A DNA stretch of 64,000 nt. Origin: Pseudomonadota bacterium (GTDB lineage Bacteria; Pseudomonadota; Gammaproteobacteria; CALCKW01). Below the pieces are notes generated by a model. It ran no database searches. It was not told where the DNA came from and was given only the letters and a program-made list of their open reading frames with translations. The number at the start of each line of letters is the position of its first letter. Within the stretch, counting starts at the first letter, position 1. Location: contig JBCCUP010000014.1 of NCBI GenBank assembly GCA_039196715.1, positions 1 to 64,000 of the forward strand, given 5' to 3'. Both the position numbers and the translations under genes were made by a program. Of the stretch, positions 8,154 to 17,191 are shown piece by piece.

Positions 8154-9493
8154 GCCACGTCTTCCCTCGCCACTGCCACACCGACTACCCGATCGCGGCT
8201 GCCGGTGACGGCTGTTGGCTCGTCGATCAGAGCGGCAAGCGCTACTTTGACGGGTCGGGCGGCGCCGCCGTCTCCTGCCTCGGCCACAGCAACACGCGGG
8301 TGCGCGAGGCCATCAAGGCGCAGGTCGACGCCTTGGCCTTTGCCCACACCGGCTTCTTCTCGAGCGAGCCGACCGAGCGACTGGCGGAGCTGCTGATCGC
8401 CAACGCCCCCGGCCGGCTCGACCGCGTGTATTTCGTTTCGGGCGGATCCGAGGCCGTCGAGGCGGCGCTCAAGCTGGCACGCCAGTACCACATCGAGAAC
8501 GGCGAACCGGAGCGGCAGCACGTCATCGCCCGGCGACAGAGCTACCACGGCAACACGCTCGGTGCGCTCGCCACCGGTGGCAACGCCTGGCGGCGCGCGC
8601 CCTTCGAGCCGCTGCTGACCCCCGTTTCGCACATCGCACCGTGCTACGCGTACGCCGACTGCGCCGAAGGCGAGACGATCGAGGCCTACGTCGAACGCGT
8701 TGCAGGTGAACTCGACACCGAAATCGTGCGGCTCGGTTCCGATCGGGTCATGGCCTTTGTCGCCGAGCCGGTCGTGGGTGCGACCCTTGGCGCGGTGACG
8801 GCACTGCCGGGCTACTTCAAACGCATCCGCGAGATCTGCGACCACCACGGCGTGCTGTTGATCCTCGACGAAGTGATGTGTGGCATGGGGCGCACCGGTC
8901 ACCTGTTTGCACACGCCGCCGACGGCATCGAGGCCGATATCGTCTGCATCGCAAAGGGACTCGGCGCGGGCTACCAGCCAATCGGTGCAACGCTCTGCAC
9001 CGACGCCGTGTACGCCGCGATCGCCGCCGGCAGCGGTGCGTTTCAGCACGGTCACACCTACCTCGGGCACCCGGTTGCGACCGCGGCGGGCCTCGCGGTG
9101 TTGAACGAGATCCTCGACCGGGCTCTGGTCGACGAGGTCAACGGGCTCGGCGACCACCTGCACACCGTCTTGTGTCAGCGCCTCGGCCAGCACCCGCACG
9201 TCGGCGACATCCGTGGCCGCGGCCTGTTTCGAGGCATCGAACTGGTCGCCGACCGCGACACCAAGCGCCCGTTTGCAGGCACGTCGGGCCTCGCCGCCCG
9301 CATCAAGCGCACCGCCTTCGAATCCGGCTTGATCTGCTACCCGATGGGCGGCACCCGCGACGGCAAGCGGGGTGACCACATTCTCCTCGCGCCCCCCTTC
9401 GTCGCCTCGCGTACCGACATGGAACTCGTTGCAGAACGCGTTCATCGTGCCATCGACACCGCCATCGCGGGGCTCGATCAGACGGCGAGCTGA
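8150..9493 (+). CDS. Class III (omega-)aminotransferase
   Basis: A 447-residue PLP enzyme of the ornithine/omega-amino acid aminotransferase group. Landmarks are VSGGSEA (about 96-102), the cofactor Asp240 in LILDEV, Lys269 in CIAKGLGAGYQP, and the C-terminal LLAPPF. Such enzymes transaminate terminal or beta-amino groups, often with pyruvate or 2-oxoglutarate as acceptor. The start codon overlaps the BKACE stop (ATGA), which fixes the start. As the last gene of the demethylase-BKACE operon it could produce the keto acid that BKACE cleaves; this pathway order is an inference. Confidence 0.9.
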   Translation: MSHVFPRHCHTDYPIAAAGDGCWLVDQSGKRYFDGSGGAAVSCLGHSNTRVREAIKAQVDALAFAHTGFFSSEPTERLAELLIANAPGRLDRVYFVSGGSEAVEAALKLARQYHIENGEPERQHVIARRQSYHGNTLGALATGGNAWRRAPFEPLLTPVSHIAPCYAYADCAEGETIEAYVERVAGELDTEIVRLGSDRVMAFVAEPVVGATLGAVTALPGYFKRIREICDHHGVLLILDEVMCGMGRTGHLFAHAADGIEADIVCIAKGLGAGYQPIGATLCTDAVYAAIAAGSGAFQHGHTYLGHPVATAAGLAVLNEILDRALVDEVNGLGDHLHTVLCQRLGQHPHVGDIRGRGLFRGIELVADRDTKRPFAGTSGLAARIKRTAFESGLICYPMGGTRDGKRGDHILLAPPFVASRTDMELVAERVHRAIDTAIAGLDQTAS

Positions 9494-9585
9494 AGCCAAT
9501 TGCCGACTGCCCGGCGCCGCGCAATTCGCGGGCGCCGTGGCCGATCTGCGATACACTGTCGGGCCGACTCCCACGCTCTCAGACC

Positions 9586-10530
9586 ATGACGCTGCCCGCC
9601 GTTTTCGACACCTTGCGCATCCCGGTCATCGGATCGCCGCTTTTCATCATCTCCAACCCGAAGCTTGTCATCGAACAATGCAAGGCCGGTATCGTCGGCT
9701 CCTTCCCGGCGCTCAATGCGCGGCCTCAATCCATGCTCGACGAGTGGTTGGCCGAGATCACCGAGGCGCTCGAGGCGCACGACCGCGCCAACCCCGATCG
9801 CCCAGCCGCCCCCTTCGCGGTCAACCAGATCGTGCACCGCTCCAACAGCCGCCTCGAAGCGGACATGGAGATCGTCGCAAAGTACAAGGCTCCGATCGTC
9901 ATCACGAGCCTCGGTGCACGGGAAGAAATCAACGCTGCGGTGCACAGCTACGGCGGCATCACGTTGCATGACATCATCAACAACCGCTTCGCACGCAAGG
10001 CCGTCGAGAAAGGCGCTGATGGCCTGATCGCGGTGGCCTGGGGGGCGGGCGGCCACGCCGGCACCCTGTCACCCTTCGCGCTGGTTCAGGAAATCCGAAG
10101 CTGGTTCGACGGGCCGCTGGTGCTCTCGGGGTCGATCGCCACGGGCGGCGCGGTGCTCGCGGCGCAGGCCATGGGCGCCGACCTTGCCTACATCGGCTCG
10201 CCGTTCATCGCCACCGACGAGGCGAACGCCACCGACGCGTACAAAAACGCGGTTGTCGACGGCACTGCCGACGACATCGTCTACACCAACCTCTTTACCG
10301 GGGTGCACGGCAACTACCTGCGCACGTCGATCGAGCAGGCGGGGCTCGACCCCGACAACTTGCCCGAAAGCGACCCGAGCAACATGAATTTCGGCACCGA
10401 CCGCAAGGCGTGGAAAGACATCTGGGGCTGCGGCCAGGGTATCGGCCGGGTGTCGGCAACCCGGCCGACAGGCGAGCTCGTGGCGGAGCTCGAGGCCGAA
10501 TACGCTGCCCGCCGGGCTGCGCTGGCCTGA
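9586..10530 (+). CDS. Nitronate monooxygenase (2-nitropropane dioxygenase family)
   Basis: A 314-residue FMN-dependent TIM-barrel enzyme that oxidises alkyl nitronates such as propionate 3-nitronate, usually as a detoxification. The family motif GAGGHAG (in AWGAGGHAGTLSP) carries the catalytic His region, and the FMN phosphate-binding segment SGSIATGGAVLAAQAMGAD follows. Length and organisation are normal for the family. It has its own upstream region and does not overlap the preceding aminotransferase. A convergent hairpin lies just downstream. Confidence 0.88.
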   Translation: MTLPAVFDTLRIPVIGSPLFIISNPKLVIEQCKAGIVGSFPALNARPQSMLDEWLAEITEALEAHDRANPDRPAAPFAVNQIVHRSNSRLEADMEIVAKYKAPIVITSLGAREEINAAVHSYGGITLHDIINNRFARKAVEKGADGLIAVAWGAGGHAGTLSPFALVQEIRSWFDGPLVLSGSIATGGAVLAAQAMGADLAYIGSPFIATDEANATDAYKNAVVDGTADDIVYTNLFTGVHGNYLRTSIEQAGLDPDNLPESDPSNMNFGTDRKAWKDIWGCGQGIGRVSATRPTGELVAELEAEYAARRAALA

Positions 10531-10573
10531 TTCAACCCAAGGGGACGCGCGCCGCCGCGTGCAGCGCAGCGGA

Positions 10574-10597
10574 GGTCGGGCTGCTCACAGCCCGACC
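10574..10597. terminator. Hairpin between convergent genes
   Basis: A perfect 10-base inverted repeat (GGTCGGGCTG and CAGCCCGACC) with a four-base loop CTCA lies in the 80-base gap between the convergent nitronate monooxygenase and DUF2853 genes. No T-tract follows on either strand, so efficiency as an intrinsic terminator is uncertain, but the location suits a bidirectional terminator. Confidence 0.6.
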
Positions 10598-10610
10598 GGC
10601 CTGGACACAG

Positions 10611-10946
10611 TCAGCCGTAGACGGCTTCTTTGCCGAGGTGCTTGACGATCAGGTAATAGAACACCGGGCGCAGCTTCTGGCGGTTCGACGAACCGATCTT
10701 GTCCACCGCGTGTGCCACGGCCGCATCGGCTGCGGACCCGTCGACACCGAGCTTCTTGGCGATCAGGCGGTCCTTGATGTTGTCCACTTCGCCCTTGTCA
10801 CCGGCTGCTACCAGCAGTGAATCCTTGTTGTAAATCGACGGGCCGAGCGACTTGCAAATCGACTTCAGCAGCGCCTCGTCGCAATCGATGCCACAGCTGT
10901 CCATCTGCGCCTTGCACTGATCCACAACTTCATCAAACTTAGACAT
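10611..10946 (-). CDS. DUF2853-family protein
   Basis: A 111-residue soluble protein resembling the uncharacterised DUF2853 family. It begins MSKFDEVVDQCKAQM and ends with the conserved-looking RQKLRPVFYYLIVKHLGKE. It is alpha-helical and charged, with no membrane segment or signal peptide. A strong Shine-Dalgarno sequence (GGAGG) precedes the ATG. A plausible sigma-70 promoter (TTGAGC, 17 bases, TGATAG) can be read about 30 bases upstream. The function of the family is unknown. Confidence 0.75.
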   Translation of the reverse strand: MSKFDEVVDQCKAQMDSCGIDCDEALLKSICKSLGPSIYNKDSLLVAAGDKGEVDNIKDRLIAKKLGVDGSAADAAVAHAVDKIGSSNRQKLRPVFYYLIVKHLGKEAVYG

Positions 10947-11069
10947 ACACCCTCCGCTATCACAATTGACGTGCTACTTGCTCAAGAGACTAGCACCGTG
11001 TTAGGTGCCGATCCATCACAAAAAGGCAAAGTCGTGACAGGGTTCTGACACTCGGGCACGCACCGAGAC

Positions 11070-11924
11070 TCAGCGCGGGCGCAGCAGCCCCTCCTGGACC
11101 ACCGACGCCACCAGCCGCCCCTGCTCGTCGAACAGGCTGCCGCGACAGAAGCCGCGCGCACCCGACGCGCTCGGGCTGTCCATTGCGTACAGCAACCATT
11201 GGTCGGCACGAAAGGGGCGATGGAACCACATCGCGTGGTCCAAACTTGCGATTTTGGTGTTGCGCAAGTTGGCTTTTTCGGCGTGCGGATTCAACGCCGT
11301 CATGAGCAGATTGTAATCCGAGGCGTAGGCCAGCACACACTGGTGAAATGCATGGTTGTCCCCGAGATCGATCTTGCTGCGCAACCAGATGTTGCTGTAG
11401 GGCGCCTCGGATTGCGGGTTGAACGGGTCATTGACGTGGCTCGCGCGGAACTCGATCGGCCGTGATCGCAGCAGGTGCCGGCGCGCGCCCTCGGGCCAGG
11501 CGGCGGCGTACTCGGCCAGGATATCCTCCACCGGTCTCAGGGTGTCCGGGCCGGGCACATCGGGCATGTCGATCTGGTGGTCATGGCCGGCCTGCTCGAC
11601 CTGGAACGAGGCGGACAGAATGAAGATGTCCCGGCCGTTCTGGATTGCGCGCACACGGCGCGTGACAAAGCTGCCTCCGTCGCGGGTCATGTCGACGTGG
11701 TAGACGATGGGCTTGTGGAAATCGCCGGGCAGAATGAAGTAGGCGTGCAGCGAGTGCGCACAAAAGGCGTCGTCCACCGTGCCCTGAGCGGCAGCGAGGG
11801 CCTGGCCCAACACCTGACCGCCAAACACCTGGGGGCTGCCGATGTCCTCGCTCTGACCACGAAACAAATTGGTCTCAAGCGGTTCCAAGGTCAGCAACGC
11901 TACCAGGCCTGCACCGTCGGTCAT
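11070..11924 (-). CDS. tesB: Acyl-CoA thioesterase II
   Basis: A 284-residue double-hotdog thioesterase that hydrolyses medium- and long-chain acyl-CoA. The C-terminal hotdog contains SLDHAMWFHRPF with the catalytic Asp, and the protein ends near VVQEGLLR, which supplies the catalytic Gln. FGGQVLGQAL in the N-terminal half is typical of TesB. The size matches E. coli TesB (286). I chose the ATG before TDGAGL; an in-frame GTG lies 24 bases upstream. Confidence 0.92.
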   Translation of the reverse strand: MTDGAGLVALLTLEPLETNLFRGQSEDIGSPQVFGGQVLGQALAAAQGTVDDAFCAHSLHAYFILPGDFHKPIVYHVDMTRDGGSFVTRRVRAIQNGRDIFILSASFQVEQAGHDHQIDMPDVPGPDTLRPVEDILAEYAAAWPEGARRHLLRSRPIEFRASHVNDPFNPQSEAPYSNIWLRSKIDLGDNHAFHQCVLAYASDYNLLMTALNPHAEKANLRNTKIASLDHAMWFHRPFRADQWLLYAMDSPSASGARGFCRGSLFDEQGRLVASVVQEGLLRPR

Positions 11925-12037
11925 GAGCACGCTCGCGTGGTCGAACACACCGCCATGTTAGCAGCCCACCGTCACGGCGGACGGGGTTGGCACGCGGCCT
12001 GACATATACTTCCAACCACGTGTTCTGGAGAAACCCG

Positions 12038-13270
12038 ATGCCGACCGAAACGCCCTGGACCCAACCCATGCCCGACGCGCAGTTCGAGCTCATGCGCGAC
12101 ATCATCGGCGCACCCAGCCCCGTGGGATTCGAAGGCGCGATGACGCTCGGCGTGTTGCAGCCGCAGTTTGACCGGTTCATGCCGGCAGGGTGGGCGATGC
12201 ACCAATTTGTCGGCAACGCGGGCGTGGTCTGGGACAGCCACCCCGGCCGCGACGACCTGTTCAGCGTGATGATCTGCGGCCACGCCGACAAGATCCGCCT
12301 GCAGGTGCGAAAAATCGGCGCGGACGGCAAAATCTGGATCAACAGTGACTCCTTCCTGCCCTGCACGCTGCTCGGCCACGAGGCCGTGCTCTTCAGTGAG
12401 GATCCCGAGGCCCCGGGGAGCTACCGGCGCATTCGCGGGGGCACGATCGAAGCGCTCGGCGCCATTCACTTTTCCGAGGCGGCGCACCGCACCGGGGAGC
12501 GCGGCATCAAGCCAACGCAGCTCTACCTCGAGTTGCAGTTGCACGGCGCCGACCGCAAGAAGCAGGTCGAGGCGCTCGGTGTTCGCGTGGGCGACGTGCT
12601 GTTGCTCGATCGGCCGATCAAGCCGGGCTTCGCACCCGACACCTTCTACGGCGCCTACCTCGATAACGGCCTCGGGTGTTTCGTCACCGCCGAAGTCGCG
12701 CGGGTGGTCGCCGAGGCCGGCGGCACCGAGAACGTGCGCTGCCTCTACGCCTGTGCAAGCCACGAGGAAATCGGCCGCTTCGGCAGCCGCGTACTGGCCG
12801 GTGAGCTGCGCCCGGACGCGCTGATTGCGGTCGACGTCGACCACGACTTCGACGCGGCACCGAACATCGGTGACCGGAACATGCAGCCGCTCAAGATGGG
12901 CGGCGGCTTCACGCTCAGCACCGGGGCGATCGTCAGCGAGCAACTCAACCGCCGTATCCAGGACACCGCCAGGACACACGGCATCCCGTTCCAGATGGAC
13001 GTCGCCGGCCGGGACACCGGCACCGACGGCATGGCGGGTGTGCTGGCCAGCGTCGACTGCGCTGCCACCTCGATCGGTTTTCCGATCCGGAACATGCACA
13101 CCATCTCCGAGAGCGGTCACACCGGCGACGTGCTCGCGGCGATACACGTGATTGCCAACACGCTGCTGGCACTCGACGGCGAAACCGACCTCGCTGACGG
13201 GTTTCGCCGTGGCCATGCGCGGCTGGACCAGGCGACGGCACTCGCGCACCACAGCCTCACCGATGACTGA
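12038..13270 (+). CDS. M42-family metallo-aminopeptidase
   Basis: A 410-residue predicted M42 (glutamyl aminopeptidase/deblocking aminopeptidase) zinc peptidase. The metal-ligand segments are CGHADKI (His-x-Asp), YLDNGLG (bridging Asp), CASHEEIG (catalytic Glu pair), VDVDHD, and a late His in MHTISESGHTGD. The start is set by a GGAG sequence eight bases before the ATG. Its end overlaps the start of the next gene, so the two are likely co-translated. The physiological peptide or amide substrate is unknown; some relatives act on non-peptide amides. Confidence 0.82.
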   Translation: MPTETPWTQPMPDAQFELMRDIIGAPSPVGFEGAMTLGVLQPQFDRFMPAGWAMHQFVGNAGVVWDSHPGRDDLFSVMICGHADKIRLQVRKIGADGKIWINSDSFLPCTLLGHEAVLFSEDPEAPGSYRRIRGGTIEALGAIHFSEAAHRTGERGIKPTQLYLELQLHGADRKKQVEALGVRVGDVLLLDRPIKPGFAPDTFYGAYLDNGLGCFVTAEVARVVAEAGGTENVRCLYACASHEEIGRFGSRVLAGELRPDALIAVDVDHDFDAAPNIGDRNMQPLKMGGGFTLSTGAIVSEQLNRRIQDTARTHGIPFQMDVAGRDTGTDGMAGVLASVDCAATSIGFPIRNMHTISESGHTGDVLAAIHVIANTLLALDGETDLADGFRRGHARLDQATALAHHSLTDD

Positions 13271-14279
13271 GGTCAACCTCAGCCTCGAGGCCTGCCACGC
13301 GCTCGCCACGTCGGCCCTGCAGCACCAGGGGTTTTCCACTGCCCAGGCCGACGCGATCGCCGCAACGATCACGGCAGCCGAGCGCGACGGGTGCACCTCG
13401 CACGGGCTGTTTCGGGTCCCGTTCTACGTCAACGCGCTCGCCAACCCCGGCACCGACGCCAAGGCAAAACCGGTGCTGAGCCAGCCCGCGCCCGCGCTGG
13501 TGCGGGTGGACGCGGCCAGCGGCTTTTGCCCACTGGCCCTGCAAGTCGGATTGCCCGCGTTGCGCGACACCGCGCGCGCGCAAGGCATCGCCGCGCTCGC
13601 GATCAACAACGCCTACAACATCGCCGCGCTGTGGCCAGAGGTGGAAACCCTCGCGACCGAGGGCCTGGTGGCAATGGCCTTCACGGCCGCCAACGCCTTT
13701 GTCGCACCGGCGGGCGGCACCAAGCCGCTCTACGGCACCAACCCGATGGCGTTTGCCTGGCCGCGCGGCGATCAACCGCCACTGGTGTTCGATCAGGCCT
13801 CGAGCGTCTCGGCCCGTGGCGAGATCCAGCTGCACCTGCGCGACGGCAAACCGATACCACCGGGTTGGGCGATCGACGCGGACGGCAAGCCCACCACCGA
13901 CCCGGCCGCGGCGCTCGCCGGCGCGCAGTTGCCGTTCGGCGGCCACAAGGGGGCGTCAATCGCCTTGATGGTCGAGTTGCTGGCGGGCGCGATGATCGGG
14001 GACCTGTTCAGCTTCGAGTCGTCCGCGCGTGACACGCACAACACCGGCGCGCCGTTCGGCGGGGAATTCCTGCTCGCCATCGACCCGGCCCGTTTCGGCA
14101 ACGGCGACCTCGCCGCGCGCCAGGCGCACGCGGAACAGCTGTTCGCAGCCATCCTCGAGCAACCCGGCACCCGCTTGCCGGGCGACCGCCGTCGCACCGC
14201 GCGCGTGCGCACGCAGGCCGAGGGTATTCGCATTCCAGCGGCCCTGCACGACCAGCTGACCGCGTACGCCGACACCTGA
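13263..14279 (+). CDS. Ldh_2-family (malate/lactate/ureidoglycolate dehydrogenase-like) oxidoreductase
   Basis: A 338-residue NAD(P)-dependent dehydrogenase of the Ldh_2/YlbC fold. The conserved SHGLFRVP near residue 46 carries the catalytic His. The cofactor region GTNPMAFAWP and the C-terminal FGGHKGASIALMVELLAG are typical. Members reduce 2-keto or cyclic imino acids (malate, ureidoglycolate, delta-1-piperideine-2-carboxylate or delta-1-pyrroline-2-carboxylate). The cyclic imino-acid reductase subgroup is possible here but not proven. The ATG overlaps the M42 peptidase stop region by eight bases. Confidence 0.83.
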   Translation: MTEVNLSLEACHALATSALQHQGFSTAQADAIAATITAAERDGCTSHGLFRVPFYVNALANPGTDAKAKPVLSQPAPALVRVDAASGFCPLALQVGLPALRDTARAQGIAALAINNAYNIAALWPEVETLATEGLVAMAFTAANAFVAPAGGTKPLYGTNPMAFAWPRGDQPPLVFDQASSVSARGEIQLHLRDGKPIPPGWAIDADGKPTTDPAAALAGAQLPFGGHKGASIALMVELLAGAMIGDLFSFESSARDTHNTGAPFGGEFLLAIDPARFGNGDLAARQAHAEQLFAAILEQPGTRLPGDRRRTARVRTQAEGIRIPAALHDQLTAYADT

Positions 14280-14285
14280 GTCCGG

Positions 14286-15116
14286 TCACCCGCGCTCGGC
14301 GCACGAGGCGAGCATCACGGCGACAACGATCAGGCCACCGCCCAGCACGGTTGCCGTGGTCGGCACTTCGGCGAGTAGCCACCAGGCCAGCGCCGGCGCG
14401 ATCGGGGTTTCGAGTGCACTCAGCAGACTGGTGTGGGCCGGGTGCAGGCCGCGCGCGCCAATCATCAACGCGATCGAGGCGAACAGGAACACCGCCGCAA
14501 ACGCCGCGAGCACGGCAATCGCGCTCCACGGCGTCGCGGTCACCGACGCCACCGGCGCGAAGGCCCCCACCAGCAACAGCGACGCCAGCCAGGTCGGCCC
14601 GGCCACCGGGGTTGCTGGCCAGCGTCGATACAGGCAGATCACCACCGCCATGCACACCGTCATGACCGCGGCGAGTGCGTCACCCAGGAGGCCGCCGGTG
14701 GTCAACGAGCCCGAGACCACACTCGCCGCCCCGACCAGGCTCAGCGCACTGCCAAGCAACAGTGACCGGGACGGCGGCGTGCGCAACCAGAGCCAGGCGA
14801 GCGCCCCCGCGACAAAAGGCGCCGTCGCCCAGATGACCGCGACGTTGGCAATCGACGTGTGCAGAAAACTCGGGATGAAGGCCGCCGTGCCGAGCGCGGA
14901 GACCCCGGCGATGGCGAGGCCGGGCCACCCCATCCGCACTTCCTGGCCAATCTGCCCGCGGGCACCCAGCCAGAGTCCGAGCAACACCACCGAGAACGCG
15001 CTGCGCCACCAGACCACGTCCGGCCCGTCCAGCGCCGCCAAGCGCACGAACACCCCCGCACTGCTGAAGGCCACAGCCGACGCAACCAGCCACGCCACCG
15101 ACACCCCTGTACTCAC
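14286..15116 (-). CDS. EamA/DMT-family transporter
   Basis: A 276-residue integral membrane protein with about ten hydrophobic helices arranged as two EamA repeats. The N-terminus VAWLVASAVAFSSAGVFVRL and late repeats such as LLSALETPIAPALAWWLL are typical of drug/metabolite-type exporters. I chose a GTG start because homologous sequence begins there; the frame stays open much further upstream but reads as Arg-rich shadow. The gene is divergent from the WYL-type regulator. The substrate is unknown. Confidence 0.8.
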   Translation of the reverse strand: MSTGVSVAWLVASAVAFSSAGVFVRLAALDGPDVVWWRSAFSVVLLGLWLGARGQIGQEVRMGWPGLAIAGVSALGTAAFIPSFLHTSIANVAVIWATAPFVAGALAWLWLRTPPSRSLLLGSALSLVGAASVVSGSLTTGGLLGDALAAVMTVCMAVVICLYRRWPATPVAGPTWLASLLLVGAFAPVASVTATPWSAIAVLAAFAAVFLFASIALMIGARGLHPAHTSLLSALETPIAPALAWWLLAEVPTTATVLGGGLIVVAVMLASCAERG

Positions 15117-15228
15117 CGCCCTTCCCCGCGCTGCCCGACGAGCGAGCAAGCATGCCGACACACCCCTGACAGCGTGTTGGCAGGGGTGGGGTGGTAGGGT
15201 GGATACGTCAGACCCACGAGGACACGCC

Positions 15229-15918
15229 ATGGCCACCGTGGACCGGCTGTTCAGCCTGATCCAACTGTTGCGCCGCCGCCGGGGGCCGACCACGGCCAGC
15301 GACATCGCAGCCTCACTCGGCGTCTCGGTGCGAACGGTGTACCGCGATATCCAGCGGTTACAGCGCAGCGGCACGCCGATCGCCAGCGAGCCGGGTGTCG
15401 GCTACCGCCTGTTGCCGAGCTACGATCTCGCCCCGGTCAAGCTCACGACAGAGGAGCAACAGGCGCTCGACCTCGCGCTGCGGCTGCTCGCGCGCACAGG
15501 CGACTGCGGCCTCGTGCGCACCGCCGACCGGCTGCGCCAGAAGCTGCCGTGCACCGATTCCCTCGTGGACCCAGTGCTGCACACCTCAACCTGGTCACCG
15601 CTCTTCCCCGCCACCGCCTCGCCCTGTGCGTTGCGCGAGGCCATCGACGACGAGTGCGAAATCGATATCGACTACACCGACGAGCAAGGTCTGACGAGCA
15701 CGCGCCGGTTACGGCCGGTTGCGGTGATCTACTACATCGACGTAACGGTGCTAGCCGCCTGGTGCCACCTGCGCAGCGACTTCAGGCATTTCCGACTCGA
15801 CCGCATCACCGCGCTGCGTCGCTGCCAGACCCGTTTTCCCGGCGAGGGGCCGCGCTTGCGCGCCCGCTGGCACGCCGTGCAACGCGACAACCCGAGGCGC
15901 GTTGGCTCGTTGCACTGA
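15229..15918 (+). CDS. YafY-type transcriptional regulator (HTH_11 plus WYL domain)
   Basis: A 229-residue regulator. The N-terminal winged helix-turn-helix (about residues 5-60; TASDIAASLGVSVRTVYRDI) binds DNA. The C-terminal WYL-like region (about 140-205), containing DIDYTDEQG and RPVAVIYYIDVTVLAAWC, is a ligand-sensing fold. An AGGA-type ribosome-binding site precedes the ATG. It faces away from the DMT transporter across 112 bases and probably regulates it or itself. The protein is shorter at the C-terminus than many WYL regulators. Confidence 0.87.
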   Translation: MATVDRLFSLIQLLRRRRGPTTASDIAASLGVSVRTVYRDIQRLQRSGTPIASEPGVGYRLLPSYDLAPVKLTTEEQQALDLALRLLARTGDCGLVRTADRLRQKLPCTDSLVDPVLHTSTWSPLFPATASPCALREAIDDECEIDIDYTDEQGLTSTRRLRPVAVIYYIDVTVLAAWCHLRSDFRHFRLDRITALRRCQTRFPGEGPRLRARWHAVQRDNPRRVGSLH

Positions 15919-15933
15919 GCTGGCGCGACCGTG

Positions 15934-17025
15934 TCACGCCGTCTTGACCACCGTCATGTAGGCGTGCACGTAGTCCATGCCGTGACCGGTCGGGTCGTCG
16001 AGTACCCGTACACGGTAGGCTTCGTAGTAGTCCTCGATAATGGCCTGCCGTTCGTCCCATGACCGGCTGCCGTCGAGCGCCCCGAGAAAGGTGCTCTGGT
16101 TCCAACTGCGAACCGTGCCCACCAGACCGGCGGCGAAGGTCTCGAGGTCGCCGTCGAGTTGAAACTGCGCCGCGTACGGGCACGCTACGTGGGCGGTCTC
16201 GATGGACTCGAGCTGCATACCGGGAACGGCCCCCGATTCGAACGGCCTGGCGAATTCGTCAACCGTGCGGTAGTACTGGGGCAGCGTCATCCGCGCGAGC
16301 TCCTCGGCGTTGATGACACCGTCGGCGACGAATTCCCGCCAGATGTCCCGCAAGGTGTCGAACATGTTCACACCACCGGTGTTGCCGAGGTAGTGCCCCG
16401 CCGAATCGCGGCAGAAATTCACGAACACGGCGCGCCCACCCGGTCGGAGTTCGGCGTTCCGGTGCTGCAAAATTGTCGACCAGTCCGTATCGGCCTGGGC
16501 TGAAAACGCATCCAGCTCGGCGCTGGACGCGCCCACCATGTGGACGTGCTCCTGGATGTCGCAGGGCTTTTCGGACAACCAGTGCATCGCCGTGGCCGAG
16601 AACACGAAGTCCAGCGTGGCATCCGGCACGGCCTGCAGGTAGAAGGACGAGCCCGACACCAGTGGCCAGACGTTGGCCAGACGCTGCGACCAGCTGTCGA
16701 ACGGGCCGAGGCCATGCGCCATGTGCACCAGGGCGTTGAAGTCGTTGTGAGGCTGGTCTGCATACACCACGGTCGACTGCACAGCGGGCGCCGTGTGCTG
16801 CACCGCATCGAGCACAGCCGAGACCATGTCGAGCGAGGTGCCGCCGTCGGCACAGCCCATGTCTGCCATGGCAAAGCGCGTGCTCGTCGGCGACAACGCC
16901 AGCGCACCCACCGCCGCCAGCACCCGGGGCGTGGCCCGGTCGATCACGTCCTTCGCACCGCGCGTCGCCAGCGAGTAGGTACCGCCGGCGGCCATGGTGA
17001 TGTTGTCTGCCTGTTTCTTGGCCAT
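15934..17025 (-). CDS. SABATH-like SAM-dependent carboxyl methyltransferase
   Basis: A 363-residue class I methyltransferase. MADMGCADGGTSLDM (about 55-70) is the SAM-binding loop, and FVFSATAMHWLSEKP resembles the SSYSLHWLS segment of plant SABATH salicylate/jasmonate/indole-acetate carboxyl methyltransferases. The later NMFDTLRDIWREFVADGVI and the C-terminal FR-type helices also fit that family. The predicted reaction is methyl esterification of a small carboxylic acid. A GGGAG sequence precedes the chosen ATG. The gene ends 15 bases from the convergent WYL regulator. Confidence 0.75.
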   Translation of the reverse strand: MAKKQADNITMAAGGTYSLATRGAKDVIDRATPRVLAAVGALALSPTSTRFAMADMGCADGGTSLDMVSAVLDAVQHTAPAVQSTVVYADQPHNDFNALVHMAHGLGPFDSWSQRLANVWPLVSGSSFYLQAVPDATLDFVFSATAMHWLSEKPCDIQEHVHMVGASSAELDAFSAQADTDWSTILQHRNAELRPGGRAVFVNFCRDSAGHYLGNTGGVNMFDTLRDIWREFVADGVINAEELARMTLPQYYRTVDEFARPFESGAVPGMQLESIETAHVACPYAAQFQLDGDLETFAAGLVGTVRSWNQSTFLGALDGSRSWDERQAIIEDYYEAYRVRVLDDPTGHGMDYVHAYMTVVKTA

Positions 17026-17191
17026 TGCGTGCTCCCTGATGCGCGCATTGTGCGCACTGCCCACCCAGCGCAGCAAGGTTTGACAGGCGCCCGTCCGTGC
17101 GCCGCCGCCCCCGCGCGTCCGGGTTGGTCATCGCCGCGACAGCGCTTACCATGCGGTTCCCCCGACCCCGAAGCGACCCGGAGGACAGCAG

